A stretch of 64,000 nucleotides of DNA from Cytophagaceae bacterium SCN 52-12. GTDB lineage: Bacteria > Bacteroidota > Bacteroidia > Cytophagales > Spirosomataceae. Below the pieces are notes generated by a model. It was not told the origin of the DNA, made no database searches, and worked only from the letters and a program-made list of their open reading frames with translations. Of the stretch, positions 9,209 through 18,533 are shown piece by piece; position 1 is the stretch's first letter; each line of letters starts with the position of its first letter. Where the stretch lies: contig MEDT01000042.1 of the NCBI GenBank assembly GCA_001724175.1, forward strand, positions 1 to 64,000, in the 5' to 3' direction. The translations under genes were made by a program, and so were the position numbers.

Positions 9209-10708
9209 ATGGAAAACAGGAGAACATTTCTGAAAACAATTGCCGCCCTGCCCCTGGTAACGTCTCTTGAAAAAGAAGCTACAGGCTATTTCCGGCAGGA
9301 GGAGACAGGGGTTTCATTGAAAAAAATCGGAACGGTCAGGATCAAAAAACCGACAGAGATCAGGAACTCTCCGTTCGGCATAGGTTGTGAAACCCTGGAC
9401 AGGTCGCTCTGGGACCCGAAGGAAGTCTACCCCTGGATGGATGAGCTCCCGGTGAAATGGGCGCGCCTCCAAACCGGGTGGACGCGCGTAGAGCACCAGA
9501 AAGGCAGCTACGACTGGCAATGGCTCGACGAAAGCGTAGACGGGCTTATCCAACGGGGCTTTACGCCTTTTTTCAACGTCGGGTACGGCAATACGTACTA
9601 TACGGAGGGTGATATGGGTTATCATCCGCTGGTAAGCGCCGAGGCAATGGCGGCCTGGAAAAAATTTGTGGTTGCGCTTACAAAGCGATATAAAAACAAG
9701 ATCTCCCACTATGAGATCTGGAACGAGCCCAATCTGGGCGGCTTCTGGAAGCCCGGCAAAACCGACCCTCAGAAGTATGTACAGCTGGTCAGGGAGACCG
9801 CTCCACTGATCCGGCAGAACGCCCCCGATGCGGTTATTGTCGGAGGCGTAGTCTCCCGGTTGCCTTTCACCTACATCAAAGCGCTTTTTGAAGAAGGGCT
9901 CGGCGAACTGATCGATATATTTTCCTTTCATCCCTACACGACAATCCCGGAAAGTTACTCAGACAGGATCGTCGCATTGAGCAAGCTCGTAAAGCGCTAC
10001 AAGCCGTCTATCGAAATATGGCAGGGAGAGAACGGCTTTGCTTCACAGCCCAACTCCACGGGATTCGTGGGAGAAGGCCCATGGACTGAGAATATCCAGG
10101 CTAAGATCATGCTGCGCCGGCTGCTTACCGATTGCTCGCTTGATCTCCCTATGAGCTTGTGGTTCCTGATCGTCGACCTGCACGACTATCCCAAGGGAAC
10201 CGGCAAGGTCAATTACAAGGGCATCCTCAGGACCAAACCGGAAATCGCTCCCAAAGTGGCCTTCAAAGCTTTGCAGAACCTGGGAAGCCTCGTACATGGC
10301 AATGTAAGGACGACCAACTCGCTGATCAACCTGCTGGATGGAAACCGGGCCGCCGGAGAAGAGGAGTATAACCGTCTTGGAAATGGCACGGAGCCCACCC
10401 TGCCCGATACCAGGGCAACCACGCTTAAAACAGATAACGGTACCGTGCTGGCGTACTGGTCTACGGTAAAAGCGGGGGATGTACCTCTTGGCAAAAATGT
10501 CCATCTCTTCCTGTGGGATTGGGAAGATGCGGGATTCAGCGATCCTGTGCTCGTCGATCCGCTCCTGGGCGCTATTTACGAGATACCGGACCAGCAGCGA
10601 TTTTACGACCGCGACAAGTACCGGATCAGCCAGGAAGCGCAGGTGTTCAGGCAGATCCCGTTACAGGATTATCCCTTGCTGATCATGGAAAGAAGCCAGG
10701 TTATCTAA
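9209..10708 (+). CDS. Clan GH-A glycoside hydrolase with Tat-like leader, paralogue of the 6484 gene
   Basis: The 499-aa product starts MENRRTFLKTIAALPLV, a twin-arginine type leader, so it is probably exported folded to the periplasm. The barrel repeats the order seen in the first paralogue: WARLQTGWTRVEHQKGSYDW, YEIWNEP with the acid/base Glu at residue 173, and WQGENG with the nucleophile Glu at residue 274. The beta-rich tail (about 370-499) ends in DYPLLI. GH39-like is the best guess. Two diverged copies with different export routes (Sec for the first, Tat-like here) suggest two linkages of one glycan. It is preceded by the heptamer leader and followed after 14 bp by the GH28-type gene. 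Confidence 0.72.
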   Translation: MENRRTFLKTIAALPLVTSLEKEATGYFRQEETGVSLKKIGTVRIKKPTEIRNSPFGIGCETLDRSLWDPKEVYPWMDELPVKWARLQTGWTRVEHQKGSYDWQWLDESVDGLIQRGFTPFFNVGYGNTYYTEGDMGYHPLVSAEAMAAWKKFVVALTKRYKNKISHYEIWNEPNLGGFWKPGKTDPQKYVQLVRETAPLIRQNAPDAVIVGGVVSRLPFTYIKALFEEGLGELIDIFSFHPYTTIPESYSDRIVALSKLVKRYKPSIEIWQGENGFASQPNSTGFVGEGPWTENIQAKIMLRRLLTDCSLDLPMSLWFLIVDLHDYPKGTGKVNYKGILRTKPEIAPKVAFKALQNLGSLVHGNVRTTNSLINLLDGNRAAGEEEYNRLGNGTEPTLPDTRATTLKTDNGTVLAYWSTVKAGDVPLGKNVHLFLWDWEDAGFSDPVLVDPLLGAIYEIPDQQRFYDRDKYRISQEAQVFRQIPLQDYPLLIMERSQVI

Positions 10709-10722
10709 CCCGAAACAGACCT

Positions 10723-12357
10723 ATGATGAAATCAATCAGCCTTCTTTTTGCATTATGCCTTGCAGCAAATGCATCAGCTCAACCCGGGAAAGGTACCTGG
10801 GATGTTTTCGCGCACGGCGCCAAAGGCGACGGTCAGGCGATGGATACCAGGGCGATACAAAAAGCTATCGATCAATGCCATGCTGCCGGAGGCGGGAAAG
10901 TCTACCTCCATAACGGCAGGTTCCTTTCCGGCACGCTTTACCTGAAAAGTAATGTAGCCCTTCACATCGAAGCCGGTGCGGTCCTCCTGGGCAGCGGCAA
11001 CGCAGACGACTACCCCGATGCTGCTTCCGTCTATCCTACCTACGTTTCCGATACCATGACCAGCAAGGCGTTTATCTATGCGGAAAACGTGAAAAACATA
11101 GCGATCGAAGGCCGCGGTACCATCGACGGAAGAGGCGACGTGATCGACAAACGAGGGCTCAAAGATGCCTATCTTTTTCCCTCTTTTATGTATCGCCCCA
11201 GGATCATTCATATCCGGGGCTCGGAGCATGTGCGCGTGAAGGATATCACCCTTTTTAACTCCGGATCCTGGGTACAGACCTACCAGCAATGCACCGATCT
11301 TATCATCGACGGCATAACCGTCGACAGCAGGGAGAATAAAGACGTGGAGCAAAAGAACCGGGAGCATACCGCCAGGCATCGCAATACCGACGGCCTGGAC
11401 CTGGTCGACTGCGAAAAGGTCCGCATCTCCAATTGCATGATCAACTCCGGCGATGACGCCATTTGCCTGAAAAGCTTTTCTCCGGATAAGGCCTGCCGGG
11501 ACATTACCATATCCAATTGTATTGTCAGTGCCGGCGCCAGCGGAATTAAAATAGGGACGGAAACAGCTGGTGCATTTGAAGATATTACTGTACAGAACTG
11601 CGTGGTTTATGATACCTGGGGAGAAGGCATCGCCATTATGACCGCCGACGGAGCACGCATCGAACGGGTAATTATCTCCGGCATTTCGCTCAGGAACATC
11701 AAAAGATCGGGGATCTTCGTCAGGCTGAACACGCGAAACCGCACTTACGGCAGCAATTCCGCAGTGAACAAGCCTCATCTCAGGGATATTATCATAGAAA
11801 ATATCCAGGGCTCGCGGCTGGCTTCGCTGGGTTGCTCCGTTACCGGGATAGAAGGGCTGCCTCTTGAAAATATAGTACTAAGCAATATCAATCTTGCTTT
11901 CGAGGGTGGAGTCAAGTCTGCTCCCGCCGTTTCGGAAATCCCGGAAAAGCAGAATGCCTACCCGGCAGGGGCCATGTTCGGGCCTGCTTTACCCGCTTAC
12001 GGCTTTTTCATCCGGCATGTAAACGGTATGACGCTTGATAATGTACGTCTGAAGTTCTCCAGCGAAGATACCCGGCCGGCCATTGCCTGCAGCAACACCG
12101 AGGCGCTGGTCATCCGGCAACTGAAAGCGCAGGGAACAACAGCGACCAAGGCGCTGATCCACCTCGAAAATACGAAGAATACGCTCATTTCCGAAAGCCG
12201 GTCGCTATCGCCGATACCTGTCTTTACCGCTGTGGAAGGGAACAGGTCGCATAACCTGGTCCTGATGAATAATGACCTGAGCAATAGTGAGCAGAAAGTC
12301 GTTTTTTCAGACCCGGCAGCCAAAGCCTCGCTAAAAGAATTCAATAACATTGAATAA
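10723..12357 (+). CDS. GH28-type (pectate-lyase superfamily) glycoside hydrolase
   Basis: The 544-aa protein starts at ATG 10723 with the signal MMKSISLLFALCLAANASAQ. The in-frame extension back to 10513 overlaps the upstream gene and was rejected. A right-handed beta-helix is expected from the repeats GRGTIDGRG, VRVKDITLFNSG, VRISNCMINSGDDAICLKS and ITVQNCVVYDTWGEGI. GH28 catalytic motifs are present: NTDGLD with Asp223 and Asp226, and GDD with Asp244 and Asp245. The usual GHG motif is replaced by SGIKIGTE, as in some exo-acting or rhamnogalacturonan-type relatives. It would cleave a galacturonate-type or related linkage in the periplasm. It is co-oriented in the first locus. Confidence 0.8.
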   Translation: MMKSISLLFALCLAANASAQPGKGTWDVFAHGAKGDGQAMDTRAIQKAIDQCHAAGGGKVYLHNGRFLSGTLYLKSNVALHIEAGAVLLGSGNADDYPDAASVYPTYVSDTMTSKAFIYAENVKNIAIEGRGTIDGRGDVIDKRGLKDAYLFPSFMYRPRIIHIRGSEHVRVKDITLFNSGSWVQTYQQCTDLIIDGITVDSRENKDVEQKNREHTARHRNTDGLDLVDCEKVRISNCMINSGDDAICLKSFSPDKACRDITISNCIVSAGASGIKIGTETAGAFEDITVQNCVVYDTWGEGIAIMTADGARIERVIISGISLRNIKRSGIFVRLNTRNRTYGSNSAVNKPHLRDIIIENIQGSRLASLGCSVTGIEGLPLENIVLSNINLAFEGGVKSAPAVSEIPEKQNAYPAGAMFGPALPAYGFFIRHVNGMTLDNVRLKFSSEDTRPAIACSNTEALVIRQLKAQGTTATKALIHLENTKNTLISESRSLSPIPVFTAVEGNRSHNLVLMNNDLSNSEQKVVFSDPAAKASLKEFNNIE

Positions 12358-12402
12358 CGTCCCCCGGAAAATCCCCGACGGACACTAAGCATACCTTGTC
12401 GC

Positions 12403-13101
12403 ATGAAAAAGATCCGATTCAAATGCCTGCAGATCGCGCTGATCCTCTTCACGGGAGCGGCTTTCCTTTCCCTTACCCGGGATCTGCCCGCCGTTTTTCT
12501 CATCGGCGACAGCATTTCCATTCAATACGGTCCTTACCTCACACAGTATACCGACGGTGTGATACGCCTCAGCCGGAAGGAAGATGACGGTAAGGCGCTG
12601 AAAAACCTGGATGTGCCTACCGGCGCAAACGGCGGAGATTCCCGTATGGTGCTGGAATATCTTAAAAGCAAGCTCGGAGATACCGCTTTTCGTCCTGACT
12701 ATATCCTGTTGAACTGCGGCCTGCACGATATCAAACGCGACCCGGTTTCCCGGAAAATCCAGGTAACCGAGACCGGGTACAGGAGCAACCTCTCCGCTAT
12801 CATGTCTCTTCTGAAAGAGAAAGGTATTAAACCTATCTGGATCAGGACGACCGCGGTGGTCGATACGATTCACAACAGCCGCTCCGGGGCCTTCAAAAGA
12901 TACGCGGAAGACCTTGCCAGGTACAACGCGATCGCAGACCAGGTTTGCCGGGAAAATAATATTCCGGCTATAGACCTGTACGGTTTCACCTTCAGGCTCG
13001 GAATCGCGCAGTTTACAGACCATGTTCATTATAAGGAAGAGGCGCGCGCGCTTCAGGCCGCCTACATTGCCGGCCAATTGACGCAATTAATCAAAGAGTA
13101 A
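12403..13101 (+). CDS. SGNH/GDSL-type hydrolase, probable carbohydrate esterase
   Basis: The 232-aa protein has an N-terminal hydrophobic export signal (about residues 8-24). Block I is FLIGDSISI with the nucleophile Ser37; block V is TDHVHYKEEA with Asp206 and His209. The block III region reads NCGLHDIK rather than GxND, a variant seen in many Bacteroidota SGNH esterases. It would remove acetyl or other acyl groups from the glycan in the periplasm. It follows the GH28-type gene by 45 bp and precedes the symporter by 13 bp, consistent with one transcript. Confidence 0.8.
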   Translation: MKKIRFKCLQIALILFTGAAFLSLTRDLPAVFLIGDSISIQYGPYLTQYTDGVIRLSRKEDDGKALKNLDVPTGANGGDSRMVLEYLKSKLGDTAFRPDYILLNCGLHDIKRDPVSRKIQVTETGYRSNLSAIMSLLKEKGIKPIWIRTTAVVDTIHNSRSGAFKRYAEDLARYNAIADQVCRENNIPAIDLYGFTFRLGIAQFTDHVHYKEEARALQAAYIAGQLTQLIKE

Positions 13102-13114
13102 CCGGTACGAATAC

Positions 13115-14806
13115 ATGCAAACCTTAACCACCTTAGATTACTGGGCCGTAGCCATTTACATGCTGCTGATGGCAGGCATAGGCCTCTTCCTGGGCAAATT
13201 CGTCAAAAACATAGGCGACTATTTCAAGGGCGGAAATGCCATTCCCTGGGTGTCGGGGGCCATTTCCAACTTTATGACCAAATTCAGCACTTTTATCTTC
13301 GTCGCCTATGCCGGCATCGCCTACGAGCACGGCTTTGTAGCGCTGACGCTCATATGGAGCACGGTGCTGCCTGCGCTGGTCGGCGTGGCTTTCTTTGCGA
13401 AACGCTGGCGCCGGGCCGGGATCATGACCCCGATGGAACTGCTCGAAACCCGCTATAACATGCCGGTAAGGCAGCTTTTTTCCTGGCTTGGCGTTCTCTT
13501 CAAGATACTCGACAACATGGTCAGGCTCTACGCGCTCGGCCTGTTCGTCACCGCCGCCACTCCCCTGAGCCTGGAAATGTCTATCCTGGTTTGCGGCATT
13601 ATCGTGGCCCTTTATACGGTAGTGGGCGGCCTCTGGGCGGTGGTGATCACCGATGTCGTCCAGTTTATCATCCTGATGGTGGCCACGCTTATCCTGGTCC
13701 CGCTTACGATCCAGGCCGCAGGAGGACTGCCGCAGATGAATCTGGCCATTCCCGAACATTTCACCTGGTTCAACGGTCCCAAAGGCATGCCTCTGTTCCT
13801 GATGGTCTACTACCTGATGATCCTGGTCAAGTATAGCGGCAACTGGACCTTCATCCAACGTTTTTACAGCGTGCGCGATGAGAGAGCCAGTGAAAAGCAG
13901 GGGCTGCTTACCGCTGTCTTTTTCTTCCTGTTCCCGGTCATCTTCCTGTTCCCCTCTATTGCGGCCAAAGCGATCATACCTGACCTGGCCAACCCGGAAA
14001 TGGCCTATGTAAGCGTGTGCCTGAAGCTGCTGCCCACAGGTATCATGGGCCTGATGGTCGCCGCCATGTTTGCCGCTACCATGTCGGTTCTGAGCGGCGA
14101 ATACAATGTAACGGCCGGCGTGCTGACAAAGGATATTTACCAGAGGCTCTTCAACCCCGGTGCTAAAGGCAAAGAAATACTTTGGGTAGGCCGCCTGATG
14201 ACGCTGTTTCTCGGGGCGCTGATTACCGTAGGCGCACTGTATGTCGGCGGGTTCGGCGGCGCTTTCGAAGCCAACAAGCTGTTCACCGGCCTGTTTGCGC
14301 TCCCGATGACGCTGCCGCTCGTACTGGGTATCGTGCTGAAGCGGCCCCGTCCCTGGGGAGCGCTGGCAACGGTATTCGGGGGGATGATCCTGGGATTGTT
14401 CCTGAACAGCCAGCAAAACCTTTCCTGGGAAATGGCGACGCTGATAGAGATCCTTGCCTGTATCGCCATTTACCTGGTCTCAGGCATGATCCCGTCAGGT
14501 GACAGGGCCTATATCCAGCGGGTAGAGGCATTTTTCACAAAGCTCGCAACACCGCTTACAGAATCGGAAAAGCCAAAGGTAGATCCCGGCTTTGTACAGG
14601 TCATGAACAGGCTCTACGCGGTGGCGCTGGTGGTAACCGGCCTTTTATTTGCGGCAATGAGCCTGCCTTCCATCCGGGTTACCAGCGGACAGCTGGCTTT
14701 TGGCGCCGGTATTTTGTGCCTTGCCGCAGCCATTTTCCTCTGGACAAAAAATGCTTTGCCAAAGGTCCGGGAAGAAATGGTAAAAGAAACAGAATTAAAT
14801 ACATGA
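13115..14806 (+). CDS. Sodium:solute symporter (SSS family), probable sugar/uronate importer
   Basis: The 563-aa integral inner-membrane protein has about 13 hydrophobic segments. It begins directly with a helix (LDYWAVAIYMLLMAGIGLFLG) and carries the SSS core regions GAISNFMTKFSTFIFVAYAG and MVAAMFAATMSVLSGEYNVTAGVLTKDIYQ. It would import the monosaccharide or short oligosaccharide released in the periplasm, driven by sodium. Position at the end of the hydrolase block and just before the SDR/aldolase/lyase block suggests the imported product feeds those enzymes. The substrate is not readable from sequence. Its TGA stop lies inside TGAAACAGCCATGAG, which resembles the start of the heptamer leader. 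Confidence 0.88.
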   Translation: MQTLTTLDYWAVAIYMLLMAGIGLFLGKFVKNIGDYFKGGNAIPWVSGAISNFMTKFSTFIFVAYAGIAYEHGFVALTLIWSTVLPALVGVAFFAKRWRRAGIMTPMELLETRYNMPVRQLFSWLGVLFKILDNMVRLYALGLFVTAATPLSLEMSILVCGIIVALYTVVGGLWAVVITDVVQFIILMVATLILVPLTIQAAGGLPQMNLAIPEHFTWFNGPKGMPLFLMVYYLMILVKYSGNWTFIQRFYSVRDERASEKQGLLTAVFFFLFPVIFLFPSIAAKAIIPDLANPEMAYVSVCLKLLPTGIMGLMVAAMFAATMSVLSGEYNVTAGVLTKDIYQRLFNPGAKGKEILWVGRLMTLFLGALITVGALYVGGFGGAFEANKLFTGLFALPMTLPLVLGIVLKRPRPWGALATVFGGMILGLFLNSQQNLSWEMATLIEILACIAIYLVSGMIPSGDRAYIQRVEAFFTKLATPLTESEKPKVDPGFVQVMNRLYAVALVVTGLLFAAMSLPSIRVTSGQLAFGAGILCLAAAIFLWTKNALPKVREEMVKETELNT

Positions 14807-14852
14807 AACAGCCATGAGCGGACCTAAAGCAAACAGCGATGAATAACGATAA

Positions 14853-14926
14853 GATGCGTAGCATCGGCCGGTTGTTTAGTTCCCGGTTTCAACCGGGGGC
14901 TATCAAATGATTCGAGACTACGTCTC
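14853..14926. repeat. Triplet of short hairpins (REP-like interspersed element, copy 1)
   Basis: Three perfect small palindromes lie in a row: GATGC-GTA-GCATC (14853-14865), CCCGGTT/AACCGGG (14882-14897) and GAGAC-TAC-GTCTC (14914-14926). The outer two have 5-bp stems and a 3-nt loop. A second element with the same order and loop size is at 48706-48791. It sits between the symporter and the next gene block. Confidence 0.65.
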
Positions 14927-14952
14927 TATCGTCCCTATATAATAATTTAATC

Positions 14953-14978
14953 ACATTGTCTAATTATCTCATCATCAT
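14953..14978 (+). repeat. Octamer array immediately before a start codon (copy 1)
   Basis: ACATTGTC, TAATTATC and TCATCATC run in 8-bp phase from 14953 to 14976 and abut the ATG at 14979. Related arrays precede the genes at 24155 and 50658. Confidence 0.55.
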
Positions 14979-15680
14979 ATGAACTACATCGAAAACAAAG
15001 TATATTTTATAACCGGCGCTTCCGGCGGTATCGGAAAGGCGACCGCCGTCACACTCCTGGAATCGGGAGGAAAAGTATTTGATTTCAGCAGAAGAAGAAA
15101 GCTCACGGATACCGTGACGCACGACAATCTCCGGTCTTTCCAGGGAGATGTCACCTCGGAGGCAGATGTTGCAGCGGGCTTTGCCGCATGCGTGGCCGTC
15201 TTCGGCACAGTCGATGTCCTGGTCAATAATGCAGGCATAGGACTGCTTACCACAGACCTTTCCGAAACCGACCTTGAAACCTACGAAAAGATGGTGAACG
15301 TAAATATGAAAGGTGTTTTCCTGTGCAACAGGGAAGCGCTCAGGATCATGAAGCCCCGACAGCAGGGACACATCATCTCCGTTATTTCCATGGGAGGCCA
15401 GCGCACCAATGCCAACGCGCCGGTCTATTGTGCCTCCAAATTCGGCGCCAGGGGGCTCAGCAGCGGTCTGGCAGACCAGGCTATCAGGCTGGGCATCAAA
15501 GTAACCGATGTAAATCCGGGGCCTACCGACAGCGACTACTGGGGCGACCGGAAAGTTCCCCGCGAGAAATTCCTCAAAACCGAAGACGTCGCCAGGGTGA
15601 TCCGCTTCGTGCTCAACCAACCTCCTGAAGTGCTGATACGGGAAATCAATTTTGACAACATTAAATTTCTTGCCGGGTAG
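14979..15680 (+). CDS. SDR family oxidoreductase
   Basis: The 233-aa protein is a classical short-chain dehydrogenase. It has the TGASGGIG cofactor motif near residue 13, NNAGIG near residue 87, and a Ser/Tyr/Lys set in SVISMGG...YCASKFGARG. It is shorter than the KduD-like protein at 720 and belongs to a different branch (YdfG/3-oxoacyl reductase-like general SDR). It opens the second catabolic block after the hairpin triplet and the octamer array, so it may have its own promoter. Reduction or oxidation of a keto-sugar intermediate is inferred from context only. Confidence 0.85.
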   Translation: MNYIENKVYFITGASGGIGKATAVTLLESGGKVFDFSRRRKLTDTVTHDNLRSFQGDVTSEADVAAGFAACVAVFGTVDVLVNNAGIGLLTTDLSETDLETYEKMVNVNMKGVFLCNREALRIMKPRQQGHIISVISMGGQRTNANAPVYCASKFGARGLSSGLADQAIRLGIKVTDVNPGPTDSDYWGDRKVPREKFLKTEDVARVIRFVLNQPPEVLIREINFDNIKFLAG

Positions 15681-15756
15681 GAACTACGTTATCCTTTCCC
15701 GCGTCCATCCGCCAATATAAAATCACATCTATAGCACATAAAACTTTTTTAAGACT

Positions 15757-16446
15757 ATGAATTCGACCGGTCTGGATATAAAATCTCCTTTCCCGATTCC
15801 CGTTACGGAAATGAGAGCGCGCTATCTTCAACTATACACCGGAGCTATCAACGATGTGCTACGCTTCGACTACCAGATACACGCGACAAGCCTGCCTTCG
15901 GGGTTTGCACCGTTGCGCGAGGACATGAAAATGGTGGGGCTCGCCTTCACCATCAAGGGCGGGCCCGATATCACCACCGACGGGGAAATGGAAACCCGTG
16001 CGGAAATGCTGGAAGCACTGCACCAGGATTCTGTCGTGATATGGGATTGCACCGGCGACACTGTTACTTCGCAATGGGGGGAAGTCATGACCATGGCAGC
16101 CCTCCGCGCCGGGTGCCGCGGGGCGGTCGTCAACGGGATCCGCGACACGGAGGCCATACTCAGCCAGAAATTCCCGGTTTTTCACAAATACAAATCCAAT
16201 ACCGGGATGCTCGGAAGGTTCAGGATGTTCCACTACCAGAAGCCTGTGCTGATGGGCGAAGTAGTGGTAAAGCCCGGCGACTGGATCTTCGGCGATATAG
16301 ACGGCGTGATCGCCATTCCGCAGGAAATTGCCTATGATGTGCTCCTGGCTGCCGAAAAAATTATCAACAGGGAGAGCGAAATTAAAAAAATGGTAAAAAG
16401 CGGGATGAGCCCGACCGAAGTAGTGAAGAATGGCGGGTACTTTTGA
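15757..16446 (+). CDS. RraA-like family protein (HMG/CHA-type aldolase fold)
   Basis: The 229-aa product matches the RraA/4-hydroxy-4-methyl-2-oxoglutarate aldolase fold. The signature GEVMTMAALRAGCRGAVVNG begins with Glu109 region and ends in IRD with Arg129 and Asp130, the substrate and metal-binding pair of the aldolase branch. Members split pyruvate from 4-hydroxy-2-oxo acids or decarboxylate oxaloacetate; others only bind RNase E. An enzyme is favoured here, because Arg-Asp is kept and the gene sits beside a lyase and dehydrogenases. It could cleave a 2-keto-3-deoxy acid derived from the glycan. Its end overlaps the longer start of the next gene by 17 bp. Confidence 0.8.
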   Translation: MNSTGLDIKSPFPIPVTEMRARYLQLYTGAINDVLRFDYQIHATSLPSGFAPLREDMKMVGLAFTIKGGPDITTDGEMETRAEMLEALHQDSVVIWDCTGDTVTSQWGEVMTMAALRAGCRGAVVNGIRDTEAILSQKFPVFHKYKSNTGMLGRFRMFHYQKPVLMGEVVVKPGDWIFGDIDGVIAIPQEIAYDVLLAAEKIINRESEIKKMVKSGMSPTEVVKNGGYF

Positions 16447-18532
16447 ACGGCTGTCGGTTATGGATAAATCTGCCGGAAAACGGGCTTTCATTTCGGCATC
16501 CGAAGAGCGCCGGATACGTGAAGGGCTCGCTTCAGGAGATACCGTTATGCCGCCATTCTTCCGAGCGCTCGAAAAAAGGGTTTACAGTCGTTTGGGCAGG
16601 AACCTCGACCATCTCGGAGAAACGACCGAGTGGTATTACCCGGCTGCCGAATACCTGTCCGACGCCGCCCTGCTGTACCTGCTGCAACCGGAAGAACGTT
16701 TGGGAAGCTGGCTGCATGGTATAACCCTGGAGCTTATACGCAAGCCTGCTTACGACTGGGCCGGCCCCGGATTCCGCGACCATTCGGAACCGCTTACAGG
16801 TCACCTGGAAACCGCCCATCTCTGCTGGGCGGCATCGGCGGTGCTGGACCTGGCGCCGGACCTTTTCGATCGGCAGGAAATACAGGAGATCAGGAAGGCG
16901 CTGATGGAAAAAGGGATTACGCTCTGTAGCCGCTGGCTCGGAAAGAACACGCACTTAGCCAACTGGCGGGGTATTTTGGTTTCCGGAATCGTCGTAAGCG
17001 CTGCGGTACTTGATGAAACCGGGATCCTGGACCGGTATATCCCGGAGCTGGACCTCTGCTGCCAGGCCTTCCAGCCGGACGGATCCTATGGCGAATCGCT
17101 CCAGTATGGCAATTACCTGGCTTTCGCTCTGATGCTGGCTTACGAATCTGTCGTAAGGAAATACCCGGAACGAGCCGCAGAGCTCGACCTCAGCACCTAT
17201 GCAAAAGGGATCCGCTGGATAGCCGCCAGCATGTTTTATGCCAGGCCGCTCGCAAATTGGGTAACAGAAGAACCGGTCGCGAGGGCGGCAAACTTTAATG
17301 ACAGCGCAGCCCTGTTCAGATCGTCGGGAGATTTGCTTTTGCATATCGCAGCCAGGCATACCCATCCGAAAGAAGCCGGCCTTGCGAGGTGGCTGTTTGA
17401 TCAATATTATGCTCCCGTCCCGGAGCAGGGGCCTCATGAGCTGGCTACATTCGGGATGTGCAACGACTGGGGATTTCTTACGCTGCCTCTCTTGACAGCG
17501 GCTCCCCCGCCCGTATCGCCCCCGGAAGCCGGGCTGCCGGAGGTTTCGGCGTTCAGCAACGGTCACACCTTTATCCGCGACGCCTGGAACGGGAAAACGG
17601 TGATCGCCATCAATGGCGGCGGCGATCCGCTCAACGGACCTGGCCACCTGCATGGCGACCTCAACAGCTTTATCCTGGTACACAACAGCGAAAGATTGCT
17701 TGCCGATCCGGGGCACAGCTGCTACCGCAATCTTATCCACGGGCTGGAAAGCTCCTCACAAACCCATAACACCTGTACATTCCTGATGGATAGCGATTCC
17801 CTCGGGCTGCAGGAAGACAGGGCCAAAGCATCGCTTCTCGAGCAGAAAAGCATTCTTCCCAGGCGCAGGATCCTTCCCGGCGGACCGGGAGAGCCGGTAG
17901 ACCGGCAGAACAAACGCCTGATCGTTTACCGGGATCGGGAAGTTTCGGTCGTCGGCTCCGAGTGCAGCGGCGCCTATGGCAAACCTGTTGAGCTATTCGA
18001 AAGATTCTGGATCCTGGCCGGGAGCCATGCACTTTTTATCGTAGATCACATCCGCGCATCCGAGCCGGTCTCGACTGTCTGGAACTGGGTCGTCAATAAC
18101 CGTGACGGCAAAACGGGAACCCGGATGCAGGACAACAGCCTCGAAGTTTTGCGAGGAGAAGCAGGCATGAAGCTTTTCCATTCCGGCAGCGGCGTACCGG
18201 GATACCCTGCTTATGGCTATATGCATGACGCATACCACGTGAGGCCGGCGCAGGCGGGAGAAGGCAGGCCGGGCAGCGGACTGGTATTCCGCTTTACCGA
18301 AAAAAAGAGCGCGCTCACCCGGACAGCCGTCCATGCCATAGCGCTCGATACTCCCGAACGCATTGCAGAATGGAGAATGAAACAGGATAATGGCTATATT
18401 ACGCTGGAAAGCCCGGGAGAAACCTGGACGCTGGGCTTCCCGGAAGACGCCTACCTAACCCTGATATCCGGCGGCATCCGGAGAGATATCCGCAGGGCGG
18501 GCGAAAATTACATTTGCAGTGACCCCAATTAA
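16430..18532 (+). CDS. Heparinase II/III-like polysaccharide/oligosaccharide lyase, apparently cytoplasmic
   Basis: The 700-aa protein has an N-terminal alpha/alpha toroid (about 20-340; CWAASAVLDLAPD, GSYGESLQYGNYLAFALMLAYE) and a C-terminal beta-sandwich (about 370-700). The sandwich carries HLHGDLNSFILV with His406, His408 and Asp410, then LADPGHSCYRN and SQTHNTCTF, the classic heparinase II/III segment. I see no signal peptide with either possible start (16430, or Met11 at 16460, 13 bp after the upstream stop). A cytoplasmic exo-type oligosaccharide lyase that makes unsaturated uronate for the KduD branch would fit. It is followed immediately by the VOC gene. Confidence 0.78.
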   Translation: MAGTFERLSVMDKSAGKRAFISASEERRIREGLASGDTVMPPFFRALEKRVYSRLGRNLDHLGETTEWYYPAAEYLSDAALLYLLQPEERLGSWLHGITLELIRKPAYDWAGPGFRDHSEPLTGHLETAHLCWAASAVLDLAPDLFDRQEIQEIRKALMEKGITLCSRWLGKNTHLANWRGILVSGIVVSAAVLDETGILDRYIPELDLCCQAFQPDGSYGESLQYGNYLAFALMLAYESVVRKYPERAAELDLSTYAKGIRWIAASMFYARPLANWVTEEPVARAANFNDSAALFRSSGDLLLHIAARHTHPKEAGLARWLFDQYYAPVPEQGPHELATFGMCNDWGFLTLPLLTAAPPPVSPPEAGLPEVSAFSNGHTFIRDAWNGKTVIAINGGGDPLNGPGHLHGDLNSFILVHNSERLLADPGHSCYRNLIHGLESSSQTHNTCTFLMDSDSLGLQEDRAKASLLEQKSILPRRRILPGGPGEPVDRQNKRLIVYRDREVSVVGSECSGAYGKPVELFERFWILAGSHALFIVDHIRASEPVSTVWNWVVNNRDGKTGTRMQDNSLEVLRGEAGMKLFHSGSGVPGYPAYGYMHDAYHVRPAQAGEGRPGSGLVFRFTEKKSALTRTAVHAIALDTPERIAEWRMKQDNGYITLESPGETWTLGFPEDAYLTLISGGIRRDIRRAGENYICSDPN

Positions 18533-18533
18533 T

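Noticed and set aside
10513..10722. N-terminal extension of the GH28-type gene
   Set aside because: It overlaps the previous gene in another frame, and a perfect signal peptide starts at 10723.
13133..14416. 427-aa open frame antisense to the symporter
   Set aside because: Its composition (very rich in Gln, His and Asp) is the complement of hydrophobic codons; the symporter on the other strand is clear.
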